From JBJXGE01 sp046154185 (lineage in GTDB: Bacteria; Planctomycetota; UBA8108; UBA1146; JAJFFE01), in NCBI GenBank assembly GCA_046154185.1, contig JBJXGE010000021.1:62001-126000 (forward strand): a stretch of DNA of 64,000 nt, given 5' to 3'. A program made the position numbers and the translations under genes. The notes below the pieces were generated by a model. That model was given only the letters and a program-made list of their open reading frames with translations. It did no database searches and had not been told where the DNA came from. Of the stretch, positions 34,788 to 43,443 are shown in pieces (position 1 is the first letter of the stretch; the number at the start of each line of letters is the position of its first letter).

Positions 34788-35948
34788 ATGAAAGTCGCCA
34801 AAAAATCGTACTTCAGCCGCGCACGCGGCTGGATGACGGCGCTCGTCGCCAGTGCATTGAGTCAACTCGCGCTCCTATTAGAGGGCACGCCGACGCCGAA
34901 TGCGCTCAACCGCCGCCCACTCGAAGTCGGGCCGGAGACGACGCACTACCGATTTCTCATCGCGGGTCATGTTCGTGGTCGAGGTAATCAGGATGAAGCG
35001 CCGCTACCGGCCGCGACATTCCTCAGTCAGATCCCGCGCCTAGACACTCTCAAGCTCAACTTTGTCGTGCTGCTCGGCGATTGCTTTTGGCGAACGGAGG
35101 AGCCTTACCTCGCGAATTTTCGCGCGCAGGTGCTCGACCGCGTGCCGGCACCGATCTTCAACGCGCCTGGCAACCACGACCTCACGGACCGGCAGCGTTA
35201 TGCGACGGAGTTTGGCGCTACGCATTCCTGGTTTCGCGTCGGGAGCGAATTGTTCATACTGCTCGACACCGAAGAACGCGATTACTTGATCACCGGCGCG
35301 CAACTAGAGATGTTGAAGAGTGCGTGCGACTTTGCCACGCGCGAGCCCGGGATCAGCAATGTGCTGATTTTTTCACATAAGCTTATTTGGAGTTTTGCGA
35401 ATCCGTTTTACGCCGTGATGCTCTCGCACGGCCACGGCTTTCCACCGCCGGCGCAGCGCGATTATTTCGAGCGCGAGATTCGACCGCTCATCGAAGCGAC
35501 GGCGCGCACGCGACATGTCTACTGGTTTGCGGGCGACACCGGCAGTATGCCGGGAACCATCCCAGTGCTTTGCCAACGCGATCCGAATGCGGATATCACC
35601 TTCATCGCGACTGGACTCGGCGACCTGTCGAGCGACGCATGGATCTTCGCGGACATCGAGCACGGTAGGATCGGACTCACGTTGGAATCGATGACGGGTG
35701 CGGAGTTGGAGCCGCTCGAAAACTATGACGTGGGCTACTGGCAAAGACGATTCAACATCGATCCGCTCGCGTCGAATGAGTCGTGGGCCGGAACCATCAC
35801 GCTTGCGGTCGCGTCCGTCGTCGTGGCGCTGGGTGTGCTCCATTTGCGAGGTCGGCAGCGACGGCGAGCGGGTAACGGAGGCGGCAACCGCTATCGCTTC
35901 CAAGATGAATCAGAAGTCGGTCGCAGAACCGGCGTACCAGGGTTGTAG
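34788..35948 (+). CDS. Membrane-anchored metallophosphoesterase
   Basis: A 386-residue calcineurin-like phosphoesterase. ATG 34788 has a GAGG ribosome-binding site. A hydrophobic N-terminal segment (residues 16-32) may be a signal or anchor. Metal-binding motifs appear in order: IAGHVRGR (start of domain), VVLLGDCFW, GNHDLTD near 135, FSHKLIW near 205 and AGDTGS near 260. A second hydrophobic helix (TITLAVASVVVALGVLHL, about 340-357) precedes a basic tail, so the catalytic domain is probably outside the cytoplasm between two anchors. Substrate is unknown. It follows anmK on the same strand, but a functional link is not evident. Confidence 0.8.
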   Translation: MKVAKKSYFSRARGWMTALVASALSQLALLLEGTPTPNALNRRPLEVGPETTHYRFLIAGHVRGRGNQDEAPLPAATFLSQIPRLDTLKLNFVVLLGDCFWRTEEPYLANFRAQVLDRVPAPIFNAPGNHDLTDRQRYATEFGATHSWFRVGSELFILLDTEERDYLITGAQLEMLKSACDFATREPGISNVLIFSHKLIWSFANPFYAVMLSHGHGFPPPAQRDYFEREIRPLIEATARTRHVYWFAGDTGSMPGTIPVLCQRDPNADITFIATGLGDLSSDAWIFADIEHGRIGLTLESMTGAELEPLENYDVGYWQRRFNIDPLASNESWAGTITLAVASVVVALGVLHLRGRQRRRAGNGGGNRYRFQDESEVGRRTGVPGL

Positions 35949-35971
35949 AGCGCGCCACATTTCGCCTTCGA

Positions 35972-37201
35972 TCAGGGCGACTTCTTCTTGAGGTCGGACT
36001 CGAATTGCTTCCGCACTTTCTCGACCTTCGGCAACGCCACCGCCCGCACATAACCCTGCTGCGGGTTCGTGCACACGTAGTTTTGGTGGTAGTTTTCGGC
36101 GGGGAAGAACTCCTTGAGCGGCTCGAGCGTCGTCACGATCGGCGATTTCAGCGACTTCGCGGCGGTTAGGCCATCGAGAAATTCCTGCGCGAGTTTCCGC
36201 TCCGACTCCGATGCGTAGAAAATCGCCGAGCGGTACTGGGTTCCCGAATCGTTGCCCTGCCGGTTGAGCGTCGTCGGGTCGTGCGTCGCGAAGTGCACCT
36301 GCAGTAGTTTGCCGTACGAGATCTGCGCCGGATCGTAAATGATCTGCACCGCTTCGGCGTGGCCCGTGCGACCGCTGCAAACAGCGTCGTAGTTCGCCGT
36401 CTCGCGCGTCCCGCCGGCGTAGCCTGACACAGCATCCACGACGCCCGCGAGTTCTTCAAAGACCGCTTCGACACACCAAAAGCACCCGCCCGCGAAAACC
36501 GCGGTTGCGCGCTCCGGCCGCGCGACCGCGAGCGGATCGGCGAGCGATTTCAATTCGTCGCGGTCCGTAAACGTCAACGACTCCGAGTTGAGGCAATAGC
36601 GCAGTCCAGTCGGCCGCGGTCCATCGTCGAACACGTGTCCCAAGTGCGCGTCGCAGCGCGCGCACAAAATTTCGGTACGCCGCATCCCGTGACTCACGTC
36701 CGAGTGTTCGGCGACGTTCTCGGCGGCAATCGCTTGAAAGAAGCTCGGCCAGCCGGTGCCTGAATTAAACTTGCTCGCGGACGCAAAAAGCGGCAGCGCG
36801 CAACACACGCACGCGTAGACGCCTTCCTTCTTGTTGTCGAGCAACGTGCCGCAAAACGGACGCTCCGTGCCTTTGCCGCGGGTGATCTGATATTGCTCGG
36901 GCGTGAGTTGCTCACGCCACGCGGCCTCCGATTTACTGATTTTCGCCGTGGGAAACGGCCCGACCAGACGACCGTTGGCATCGTAAACGCGAACACGAAC
37001 ACTCATGGCTGGATCCTTGCCGGTAGACGGCTTCTCACCGGACGCACTGCTCAGCAGCGGTGCGTCCTGCATTGCAGAGACACTCTCCGCGACGCCGCGC
37101 TCGGAACTGTCCGTCGTCTCCGATTGACCGGCCGAGCAGCCGACGACGACGACTAACAGTGCGACCAGCATACAATTCACACGGCACTTCACACAGGACA
37201 T
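35972..37201 (-). CDS. msrBA: Bifunctional methionine sulfoxide reductase MsrB-MsrA, lipoprotein
   Basis: A 409-residue fused enzyme. The N terminus has a lipobox (VVVGCSAG, Cys near 22), so it is exported and lipid-anchored. The MsrB domain (about 85-205) has zinc-binding CVCC and CARC pairs, GTGWPSF and the catalytic Cys in LRYCLNSESL, and reduces methionine-R-sulfoxide. The MsrA domain (about 235-400) has the catalytic GGCFWCVE, GYAGG, GHAEAVQIIYDP and the resolving-Cys tail, and reduces the S form. MsrB first is the less common order. Exported Msr enzymes repair oxidised envelope proteins; the electron donor would be a membrane thiol system not seen here. An upstream TTG at 37234 is an alternative start. 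Confidence 0.93.
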   Translation of the reverse strand: MSCVKCRVNCMLVALLVVVVGCSAGQSETTDSSERGVAESVSAMQDAPLLSSASGEKPSTGKDPAMSVRVRVYDANGRLVGPFPTAKISKSEAAWREQLTPEQYQITRGKGTERPFCGTLLDNKKEGVYACVCCALPLFASASKFNSGTGWPSFFQAIAAENVAEHSDVSHGMRRTEILCARCDAHLGHVFDDGPRPTGLRYCLNSESLTFTDRDELKSLADPLAVARPERATAVFAGGCFWCVEAVFEELAGVVDAVSGYAGGTRETANYDAVCSGRTGHAEAVQIIYDPAQISYGKLLQVHFATHDPTTLNRQGNDSGTQYRSAIFYASESERKLAQEFLDGLTAAKSLKSPIVTTLEPLKEFFPAENYHQNYVCTNPQQGYVRAVALPKVEKVRKQFESDLKKKSP

Positions 37202-37391
37202 GGGGCTCCAGTTCAGGTTCTTGTCTGCCACCAAGAGCTACGCGCTCGGGCGGAAACTGGAATGTGTTTCTCGACGGGGCCGACATCCTCCAGCCCCACC
37301 GTCCATCGCGCGTCCGGCGACATCAACGATGGCTCAGCCGATTTGTTCCCGCGACGTCCCTGGCGATGGCGAAAAAGTGTAGAGTCTCGGC

Positions 37392-38207
37392 GTGAAAAAG
37401 AAACTGCCAGCGGCGGTGCGGCGGGCCGGGACCACGGCGCATTACCGCGATGCCGCCTATTACGACTTCATTTATAGAGCGCGGCGCTCGGACGTGCGAT
37501 TTTACGTGCAGTTGGCGAAAACTCTGCAGGCCAAGTCGGTGCTCGAACTCGGCGCGGGGAGCGGTCGCGTCGCCGTGGAAATTGCGCGTGCCGGCTACCC
37601 GATCGTGGCCGTCGAACCAGTCGCGGAGATGCTGCGAGCGGCGCGCGCAAAAATCGCCGCGCTCCCCACCGCGGCGAGCGCACAGATTCAATTGCACCGC
37701 GGCGACCTGCGACGACTGCGACTGGGTCGCCGCTTTCCACTCGTCATTGCGCCCTTCAATGTTTTCATGCACCTCTACACAGCGAGCGAGTTTGACGCTG
37801 CGTTGCAGACTGTGCGCCGCCATCTCGCGCGCGGCGGCCTGTTCGCATTCGACGTGCGAATGCCGCAGGTCGAAGAACTTGCGCTCGACCCGACCCGGCT
37901 CTATCCGGGGCGCTCGTTCCTGCACCCGACCGATGGCGTGCGTTATAAATTTCGCCAACGGTTCGCTTACGATCCGGTCTCGCAATTACAACTCATCACG
38001 ATGGTCTACGAGTCCGCGCACGACGTCGCGCGTTCCTACGTCACGCCGCTCCTCCATCGCCAATTCTTCCCGGCCGAACTCGTCGAGCTACTCGACTCGA
38101 ACGGCTTCGAAGTCGTCCATCGCTGGGGCGACTTCGCGCGCGCGCCCCTCACGCCGACAAGCGAGTCGCAGTTGATCGTCGCGCGACCGCGGCGTCCTCG
38201 CGCCTGA
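37392..38207 (+). CDS. Class I SAM-dependent methyltransferase
   Basis: A 271-residue methyltransferase. Motif I is VLELGAGSGRVAVEIARAGY (near residue 50), then IVAVEPVAEML and the motif IV region FPLVIAPFNVFMHLYTASEF. The C-terminal half forms an extra beta sheet (GVRYKFRQRFAYDP, LQLITMVYES), as in small-molecule methyltransferases related to the Methyltransf_25 group. The start is GTG. Its promoter region overlaps the divergent msrBA start (190 bases apart). No pathway context is available, so substrate is not assigned. Confidence 0.85.
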   Translation: MKKKLPAAVRRAGTTAHYRDAAYYDFIYRARRSDVRFYVQLAKTLQAKSVLELGAGSGRVAVEIARAGYPIVAVEPVAEMLRAARAKIAALPTAASAQIQLHRGDLRRLRLGRRFPLVIAPFNVFMHLYTASEFDAALQTVRRHLARGGLFAFDVRMPQVEELALDPTRLYPGRSFLHPTDGVRYKFRQRFAYDPVSQLQLITMVYESAHDVARSYVTPLLHRQFFPAELVELLDSNGFEVVHRWGDFARAPLTPTSESQLIVARPRRPRA

Positions 38208-38299
38208 ACCCAAGCGTCATGTCGATCGAATTCATTGCGGCTCTGCCGGCGCGCAAACTCTGCCGGCCCTTCAGGCCGGAATCATCTTCTTCATCGTTT

Positions 38300-38408
38300 C
38301 CCGGGGTAGGCCGCAGGGCCGGCCAACCCGCCATCCCCCGGGGTAGGGCCGCAGGGCCGGCCAACCCGCCATCACCCGGGGTAGGCCGCAGGGCCGGCCA
38401 ACCCCGGG
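38300..38408. repeat. Three tandem ~36-bp palindromic repeats
   Basis: Three head-to-tail units of the form CCCGGGGTAGGCCGCAGGGC followed by CGGCCAACCCGCCAT. Each unit can fold by pairing GGCC parts and GGGGT with ACCCG. The rest of 38208-38703 contains no gene, only further short palindromes (CCGGCCCTTCAGGCCGG) and the terminator at its end. The unit shares its GGTAGGCCG and GGCCGGCCAACCC parts with palindromes at 50852 and 51637. Confidence 0.75.
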
Positions 38409-38633
38409 CTTTGCTCCGTCGGACCCTTCAGGTCCTCTCAGATGCGGACGGAGCGAATCCGTACTCGCATGTTGGAATCGGCGCGCCGTGGATCGCACGA
38501 CGACACGACTCCTCGAGAAACTCCATCGCCCCCGCGCCGGAGGCGCGAACGTGTGGGGTGAGCCTTTTCGGGTCCTCCCGAAAAGGCGAGGGGTTCTGCG
38601 GACAGCACCCCTAGAAAATGCACCAATAAAAAG

Positions 38634-38667
38634 ATCGAGGCAGTCCGCGCGAACGGACTGCCTCGAT
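38634..38667 (-). terminator. Rho-independent terminator
   Basis: ATCGAGGCAGTCCG (38634-38647) and CGGACTGCCTCGAT (38654-38667) make a perfect 14-bp stem with a 6-base loop. On the minus strand the hairpin is followed by CTTTTTATT, so it terminates the large minus-strand gene that ends at 38704. Confidence 0.85.
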
Positions 38668-38703
38668 TTCGCAATTACCCAGTCTTGATCAGTAGCTCAA
38701 GAC

Positions 38704-41700
38704 TTACGGGCAACTCGGCGTGAGGCAAGTCAACACATCGGCCGTACCGTCGCTGCCGCAGCCCGGGAACGGAGTGGGCGGTGGCGGCGAACCCGGCACG
38801 AACAACGCGCTCAGGCCGTACACTGCATCGGCGATGTTCACGACGCCGTCGTCGTTGATATCGGCAGAGTCTTGGCAGCTCGGTGGCGGCGAACCTGGCA
38901 CGAACAACGCGGACAGTAGGAAAACTGCGTCCGCGATGTTGAACACCAAGTCTCTGTTGACGTCGCCACGACGGAACTGGCCAACCGGCGGTCCGCTAGA
39001 GCAAGGCATCGCGGCCAGAATCGCCGCGAGCAGCGCGTCCTGGTCGCCGCCGTAACCGCCGAATTCCCACGACTGGTTCCACACCGCGCCGGCTGGGTCG
39101 GCGGCCGCGTAGTAGACACCGGTGACGTAGAACTCGTCGTTGTCCTGCCAAATGTCGCCCGCGGTCGGACCAAACTCGTCGGCCGCCGACGACGACAACT
39201 GATCGGTCCAGTCGTTGCCCCCTTGCGCCTGGTTGTAGGTGCTATCGAGGCCCGCGCAGAGCGCGACATCGAAGTCGAAACCGGTCATGCCGGTGAACGT
39301 GTCGCCCCCGTCGGCAGCGAAGCCCACACCGTCCGCGTTGTAGAACGCGCCGGCCCCACCTTGGAAGCCCCAGAGGTCGCCGCTCTCGATGTAGAGGCAG
39401 CCACCGCCCGCGATGAAGTCGCGCAGGTATTGGCCTTCCGCGGCGGTCACGAAGTGATCCGCCGGGAAAGTACCGATCATGGCGAAGAGGACCGTGCCGT
39501 CATCCGCGCACGGAATATCGGCCAGGTTCGCAACGGTGGCGAACGTCTCGCCGGCACTCGTGAGCGCGGTCTGCAGCGCCGCCACGCTGTCGACTAGGTC
39601 GACACCCTCGGCAGCCCACACGACGATCGGCAACGAACCGGTCGAAACGACCGTCAAGCTGCAGCTGACGGTGAACGCTGACGTGCCGCACGGCGGACCG
39701 CAGTTACCGGTCACGGAGAATGTATGCGGACCGTCGGGCGCGGTCGTGTCGGTGTACGTGGTGAGACCACCACCGATCGTCGCGATCGTCACGCCATCAC
39801 GACGGATCGTGATGTTCGTGTAAGCACTCAAGTTGTTCCACGTCATCGTGACGTCGCCATTGGCGCAGTTGAGCACGCAGTCGAGATTGACTGTCGGCAG
39901 GCAGCACGGCGGCGGACCGCCGCAACCCACCACCATGTTGGCGACCAACTCAGCCCACTCGCCTGGGCAACCCAGTTGGACTGCGCCAGCACCGTTCGAG
40001 TACATGACCGCAAAGTCCGATCGATACGCGTGGGCGATCTCGCCGTCCGCGTAAGTGCCATCGACGATGCCAGTGCCTTGAGTCACCAAGAAATCGCGGA
40101 ACGTGCAGTCGTAGTTCGTGATCGAGTTCGGGATCGTGTGAATACACGTCACGCCGTCCCCGACGTACGGACTCATCGAGAAGTGGTTGTTACCCGCGGG
40201 CGAAACGACCGGGCAGTACGCGTCGGTCATGATGTTGCCCGAGAGGAAGTTTCCGGACGTGAAGGTGCAGAATGCACCCAAAATCACTCGACCACCCGCA
40301 TCGACATACGTCGCGAGGTTGTCACCCATCAGCACGTTGTCATCGTAGGCGAAGTTTGCCCAGGTGTAGACAACGTCGTAGGCCAGCATCAACGAAACAT
40401 CGGGCGTACCGGTGGAGGCGTCGAAGAAATCGACTGGACCACCGGTCAGGGCCATGATCGCAGCGCGGTATGCTGGGTCATCGGCTTCCGACGGACAGTA
40501 CAGGACCGAGGGCCCGAGGAAGCAATGGTTGATGAAGCAATTGGCACCAGGGGCTGGGCCAAACGGGCAGATCCCGCGCACCGTGTAGTTGTACGACATG
40601 GCGGGAGGAACCGCGACGTCCGTGTAGGAGTTCGAACCACCCGGCAGAGTCGCGATCAGAACCGCATCGCGCTCGATTTCGACCGAGGTGTAAGTCGACC
40701 CGTTGGTCCAGCTCAGCGCGATGTTGTTATTCGTGCAGTTCGAGACACAGGTCACACCGGTCACGTCTGGACAAGGACAATGGTTAATGTTGCAAATGAT
40801 CGCAAACGCCGGACCCGCGGCGCAAATGCCGCGCACGCGGTACTGATAATCAATACCGCCGCCGGGGACCGCGAGGTCCGTGTAGCTCGTCGCCGTGCCG
40901 GCCAGAGTCGCAATCAGCACCGCGTCGCGCTCGACTTGAATCGAGGTGTAGATCGCGCCGTTCGTCCAAGCAAGTGCGATGTTCTGGTTCGTGCAGTTCA
41001 CGGTGGTGCAAGTCAAACCCGTCACCGCCGGACAGAGCACAGGGCCGGCACCGCATTGGACAATGTTCGCGACCAACTCCGCCCACTGACCAGGGCCCAA
41101 AACTGGCGCCCCGCCGTTGCCGTTCGAGTAGACAACTTTCAAGTCCGGGCGGAATGCGTGGGCGATCTCGCCGTCCGTGTACGAGCCGTCTTGGATGCCC
41201 CCACCTTGCAACACGAGGAAGTCGCGGTAGATCGCGTCGTACGCCGTAATTGGAAACGGGGTCGTGTGAATGCACTCGACGCCGTCACCAACGTACGGAC
41301 TAAACGCGAAGTGGTTGTTTCCCAATGGAGAAACGACCGGACAGTACGCCGGGGTCATGATCTGACCCGCCAAGGAGTTTCCGCCCGTAAACGTGCAGAA
41401 CGCGCCAAGGATCACTTGGCCGCCGCCATCGACATAGTCCGCGAGGTTGTCGCCGTACGTGACGGCATCCGCGAACGCGAAGTTCGCCCAAACGAGCACC
41501 GCGGAGTACATGTTCAGCGTCGCGAGATCCGGCGTCGCGGCGGTCGCATTGAAATAGTCGACCGTCGCGCCGCCCGCCGCCGCCGAAATCGCGGCGCGGT
41601 ACGCCGGGTCATCGCCTTCAGACGGAGCGTAGAGAATGTTGCCGGACCCGGGTCCGAAAGGTCCGGAACCCGTTCCGACCGTCAACACATTCGGGGAAAG

Positions 41701-41820
41701 ATCGAGTGGCCGTATCCCGGTCGCGTTTGTCTTCGCCATCTTCGGCACGTTTTGGCCGAATGCGACGGCAGAAAACGCGACGAAAATGAATGCCAGGAAC
41801 ACTACTGAGACTCGAGACAT
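38704..41820 (-). CDS. Large secreted multi-domain protein with dockerin-like tail
   Basis: A 1,038-residue exported protein. ATG 41820 has a perfect GGAGG site and a signal peptide ending at AVAFGQ. A module of about 190 residues occurs twice (from about 62 and 443), marked by ILYAPSEGDDPAYRAAI and VLYCPSEADDPAYRAAI, GDNLADYVDGGGQVILGAFC and GDNLATYVDAGGRVILGAFC, and CPVVSPLGNNHF. It resembles a ThuA/class I glutamine-amidotransferase-like fold without clear catalytic residues. Three FN3-like domains (IALAWTNGAIYTSIQVERD and similar) link the modules, and a third, related but divergent module lies near 675-920. The tail (945-1038) has EF-hand loops DVNRDLVFNIAD and DINDDGVVNIAD. Function is unknown. 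The plus-strand frame 39724-41808 is an antisense shadow. Confidence 0.78.
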   Translation of the reverse strand: MSRVSVVFLAFIFVAFSAVAFGQNVPKMAKTNATGIRPLDLSPNVLTVGTGSGPFGPGSGNILYAPSEGDDPAYRAAISAAAGGATVDYFNATAATPDLATLNMYSAVLVWANFAFADAVTYGDNLADYVDGGGQVILGAFCTFTGGNSLAGQIMTPAYCPVVSPLGNNHFAFSPYVGDGVECIHTTPFPITAYDAIYRDFLVLQGGGIQDGSYTDGEIAHAFRPDLKVVYSNGNGGAPVLGPGQWAELVANIVQCGAGPVLCPAVTGLTCTTVNCTNQNIALAWTNGAIYTSIQVERDAVLIATLAGTATSYTDLAVPGGGIDYQYRVRGICAAGPAFAIICNINHCPCPDVTGVTCVSNCTNNNIALSWTNGSTYTSVEIERDAVLIATLPGGSNSYTDVAVPPAMSYNYTVRGICPFGPAPGANCFINHCFLGPSVLYCPSEADDPAYRAAIMALTGGPVDFFDASTGTPDVSLMLAYDVVYTWANFAYDDNVLMGDNLATYVDAGGRVILGAFCTFTSGNFLSGNIMTDAYCPVVSPAGNNHFSMSPYVGDGVTCIHTIPNSITNYDCTFRDFLVTQGTGIVDGTYADGEIAHAYRSDFAVMYSNGAGAVQLGCPGEWAELVANMVVGCGGPPPCCLPTVNLDCVLNCANGDVTMTWNNLSAYTNITIRRDGVTIATIGGGLTTYTDTTAPDGPHTFSVTGNCGPPCGTSAFTVSCSLTVVSTGSLPIVVWAAEGVDLVDSVAALQTALTSAGETFATVANLADIPCADDGTVLFAMIGTFPADHFVTAAEGQYLRDFIAGGGCLYIESGDLWGFQGGAGAFYNADGVGFAADGGDTFTGMTGFDFDVALCAGLDSTYNQAQGGNDWTDQLSSSAADEFGPTAGDIWQDNDEFYVTGVYYAAADPAGAVWNQSWEFGGYGGDQDALLAAILAAMPCSSGPPVGQFRRGDVNRDLVFNIADAVFLLSALFVPGSPPPSCQDSADINDDGVVNIADAVYGLSALFVPGSPPPPTPFPGCGSDGTADVLTCLTPSCP

Positions 41821-42242
41821 GCTACCTCCGACTTCTGTCCTCCAACCGTCCAAATTCACCAGGCTAAAGGTTGCTCGTTCGGCCTACACGATAGGCCGCA
41901 ATGCGCTTGGTGAATTCCCACGCGGGCGTGATCGCTGGACGGCTAACAAAACTGCTGCTGCTACACGCGGGAGTCTCCCCCGCGACGGCGGAGACCCCGT
42001 TACCCGATCCCGACACAACCACTTTGAAAACCGCCGTGTTCTGTCGACGTGTCAGCGGAATGACGCGTCAACAATCCGACCGCGATTTTCAGGCCAGGAT
42101 TCCTCAACCGTCCGAGAGATGATTGCCCACGATCAGGCGATAGGTTCGGGGTTGGAGCGGGTTCTGTCAACCATCCATACTTGGAATTCTTGACCGGTCG
42201 TCTAGCGTCGTTACGGGATCAGGGTTTCAGGAGTTCTGCGAC
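41821..42242. other. Gene-free intergenic region
   Basis: No ORF here looks real. It must contain the divergent promoters of the minus-strand secreted protein and the plus-strand transporter. A small palindrome GGCCTACACGATAGGCC (41881-41897) lies about 60 bases before the minus-strand ATG and could be an operator or leader hairpin. Nothing else stands out. Confidence 0.4.
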
Positions 42243-43313
42243 TTGCGCGTGGCGCGACTCGAGCGGGTCGCGTGCGGAGAATTCGTGCGGAGACTCGGGA
42301 ATCCGAACCCCGATTGGGCCTTCGCGCCGTCGTCGTTAATATCGTCGCTCGCCGATTGCGATCCCACGCCCTCGCTCGGAGCACCCTTGCACGCCTCGAC
42401 CGCCCACATTCCACCGTCGCGCATCCGTATCATCGCCGCGTTCGCCAGCATCTATGTGCTCTGGGGGAGCACGTATCTTGCGATTCGATTCGGCGTCGAG
42501 ACCATCCCGCCGATGCTGATGGCGGGCGCTCGGCACTTCATCGCGGGCGTCTTACTCTACGCATGGACGCGCTCACGCGGCGCGCCGCGGCCGACCCGCG
42601 CGCACTGGCGCTCGGCGACACTCGTCGGTGCGCTGCTCCTCGCCGGTGGCAACGGCGGCGTGACGTGGGCGGTGCAACACGTGCCGTCGGGGCTCGCGTC
42701 GGTGGTCATTGCGACTGTGCCGCTTTGGATGGTGTTCCTCGACTGGGTGCGACCGCGCGGTGTGCGACCACGCGGCGCCACCATCGTCGGGCTCGCGCTC
42801 GGGCTCGTCGGAATCGTGTTGCTCGTCGATCGCGATGATCGCAACAAACTCGCCGTCGATGCGAGTCTCGATGTCATCGGCGCCGGCACACTCGTCTTGG
42901 CGGCGCTCTCCTGGGCAATCGGCTCCCTCTATTCGCGTCATGCGCGGCTCCCGTCAATGTTGTTGCATTCGGCGGCGATGCAAATGCTCACTGGCGGCGC
43001 GGTCCTTGCGGCATTGGGTTGCGCGCTCGGCGAACCGGCGCGGCTCCAACTCGCCGATGTCTCGCTGCGTTCCTTCCTCGGCTTCGGCTACTTGGTGATC
43101 TTCGGTTCGGTCGTCGGTTTCACATCGTATGTCTGGCTCTTGCGTGTGTGCCCTGCATCGACGGTGGCAACCTACGCCTATGTGAATCCCGTGGTCGCGC
43201 TCTTCCTCGGTTGGGCGTTTGCGAGCGAGCAGTTGGCGCCGCGAACTCTCGTTGCAGCCAGCACGATCGTCGTCGCGGTCGCGGTCGTCATCCGTTATCG
43301 AGAAGCCAAATGA
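42243..43313 (+). CDS. EamA family (DMT superfamily) transporter
   Basis: A 10-helix inner-membrane transporter made of two EamA repeats. The family homology begins at IRIIAAFASIYVLWGSTYLAIRF (about residue 60 of the open frame) with the signature WGSTYLAIRFGVETIPPML, then GGNGGVTWAVQHVPSGLASV and, in the second half, FTSYVWLLRVCPASTVATYAYVN split over helices 8-9, ending at VVIRYREAK. It resembles YedA-type exporters of amino acids or metabolites. The given start is a TTG; the first 55 residues are poor and the true start may be further in, near 42400. Substrate is not predictable. It stands alone. Confidence 0.85.
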   Translation: MRVARLERVACGEFVRRLGNPNPDWAFAPSSLISSLADCDPTPSLGAPLHASTAHIPPSRIRIIAAFASIYVLWGSTYLAIRFGVETIPPMLMAGARHFIAGVLLYAWTRSRGAPRPTRAHWRSATLVGALLLAGGNGGVTWAVQHVPSGLASVVIATVPLWMVFLDWVRPRGVRPRGATIVGLALGLVGIVLLVDRDDRNKLAVDASLDVIGAGTLVLAALSWAIGSLYSRHARLPSMLLHSAAMQMLTGGAVLAALGCALGEPARLQLADVSLRSFLGFGYLVIFGSVVGFTSYVWLLRVCPASTVATYAYVNPVVALFLGWAFASEQLAPRTLVAASTIVVAVAVVIRYREAK

Positions 43314-43443
43314 ATTCTTGTCCGCTCGCGCGCGGCGATTTCGTTCCTGAGAGATAGACCGATCCCGCTCGCGCCCGCGACCACCGATGTGGCCGACCGG
43401 ACGCCGGCAAAAAGATCCGACGATCTCCTGGAGGAACGAACCG

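Noticed and set aside
38300..38408. CRISPR array
   Set aside because: Units are contiguous, palindromic and lack unique spacers; no cas genes in the window.
39724..41808. 694-residue plus-strand ORF opposite the large minus-strand secreted protein
   Set aside because: Composition typical of an antisense frame; the minus strand has a ribosome-binding site, signal peptide and repeats.
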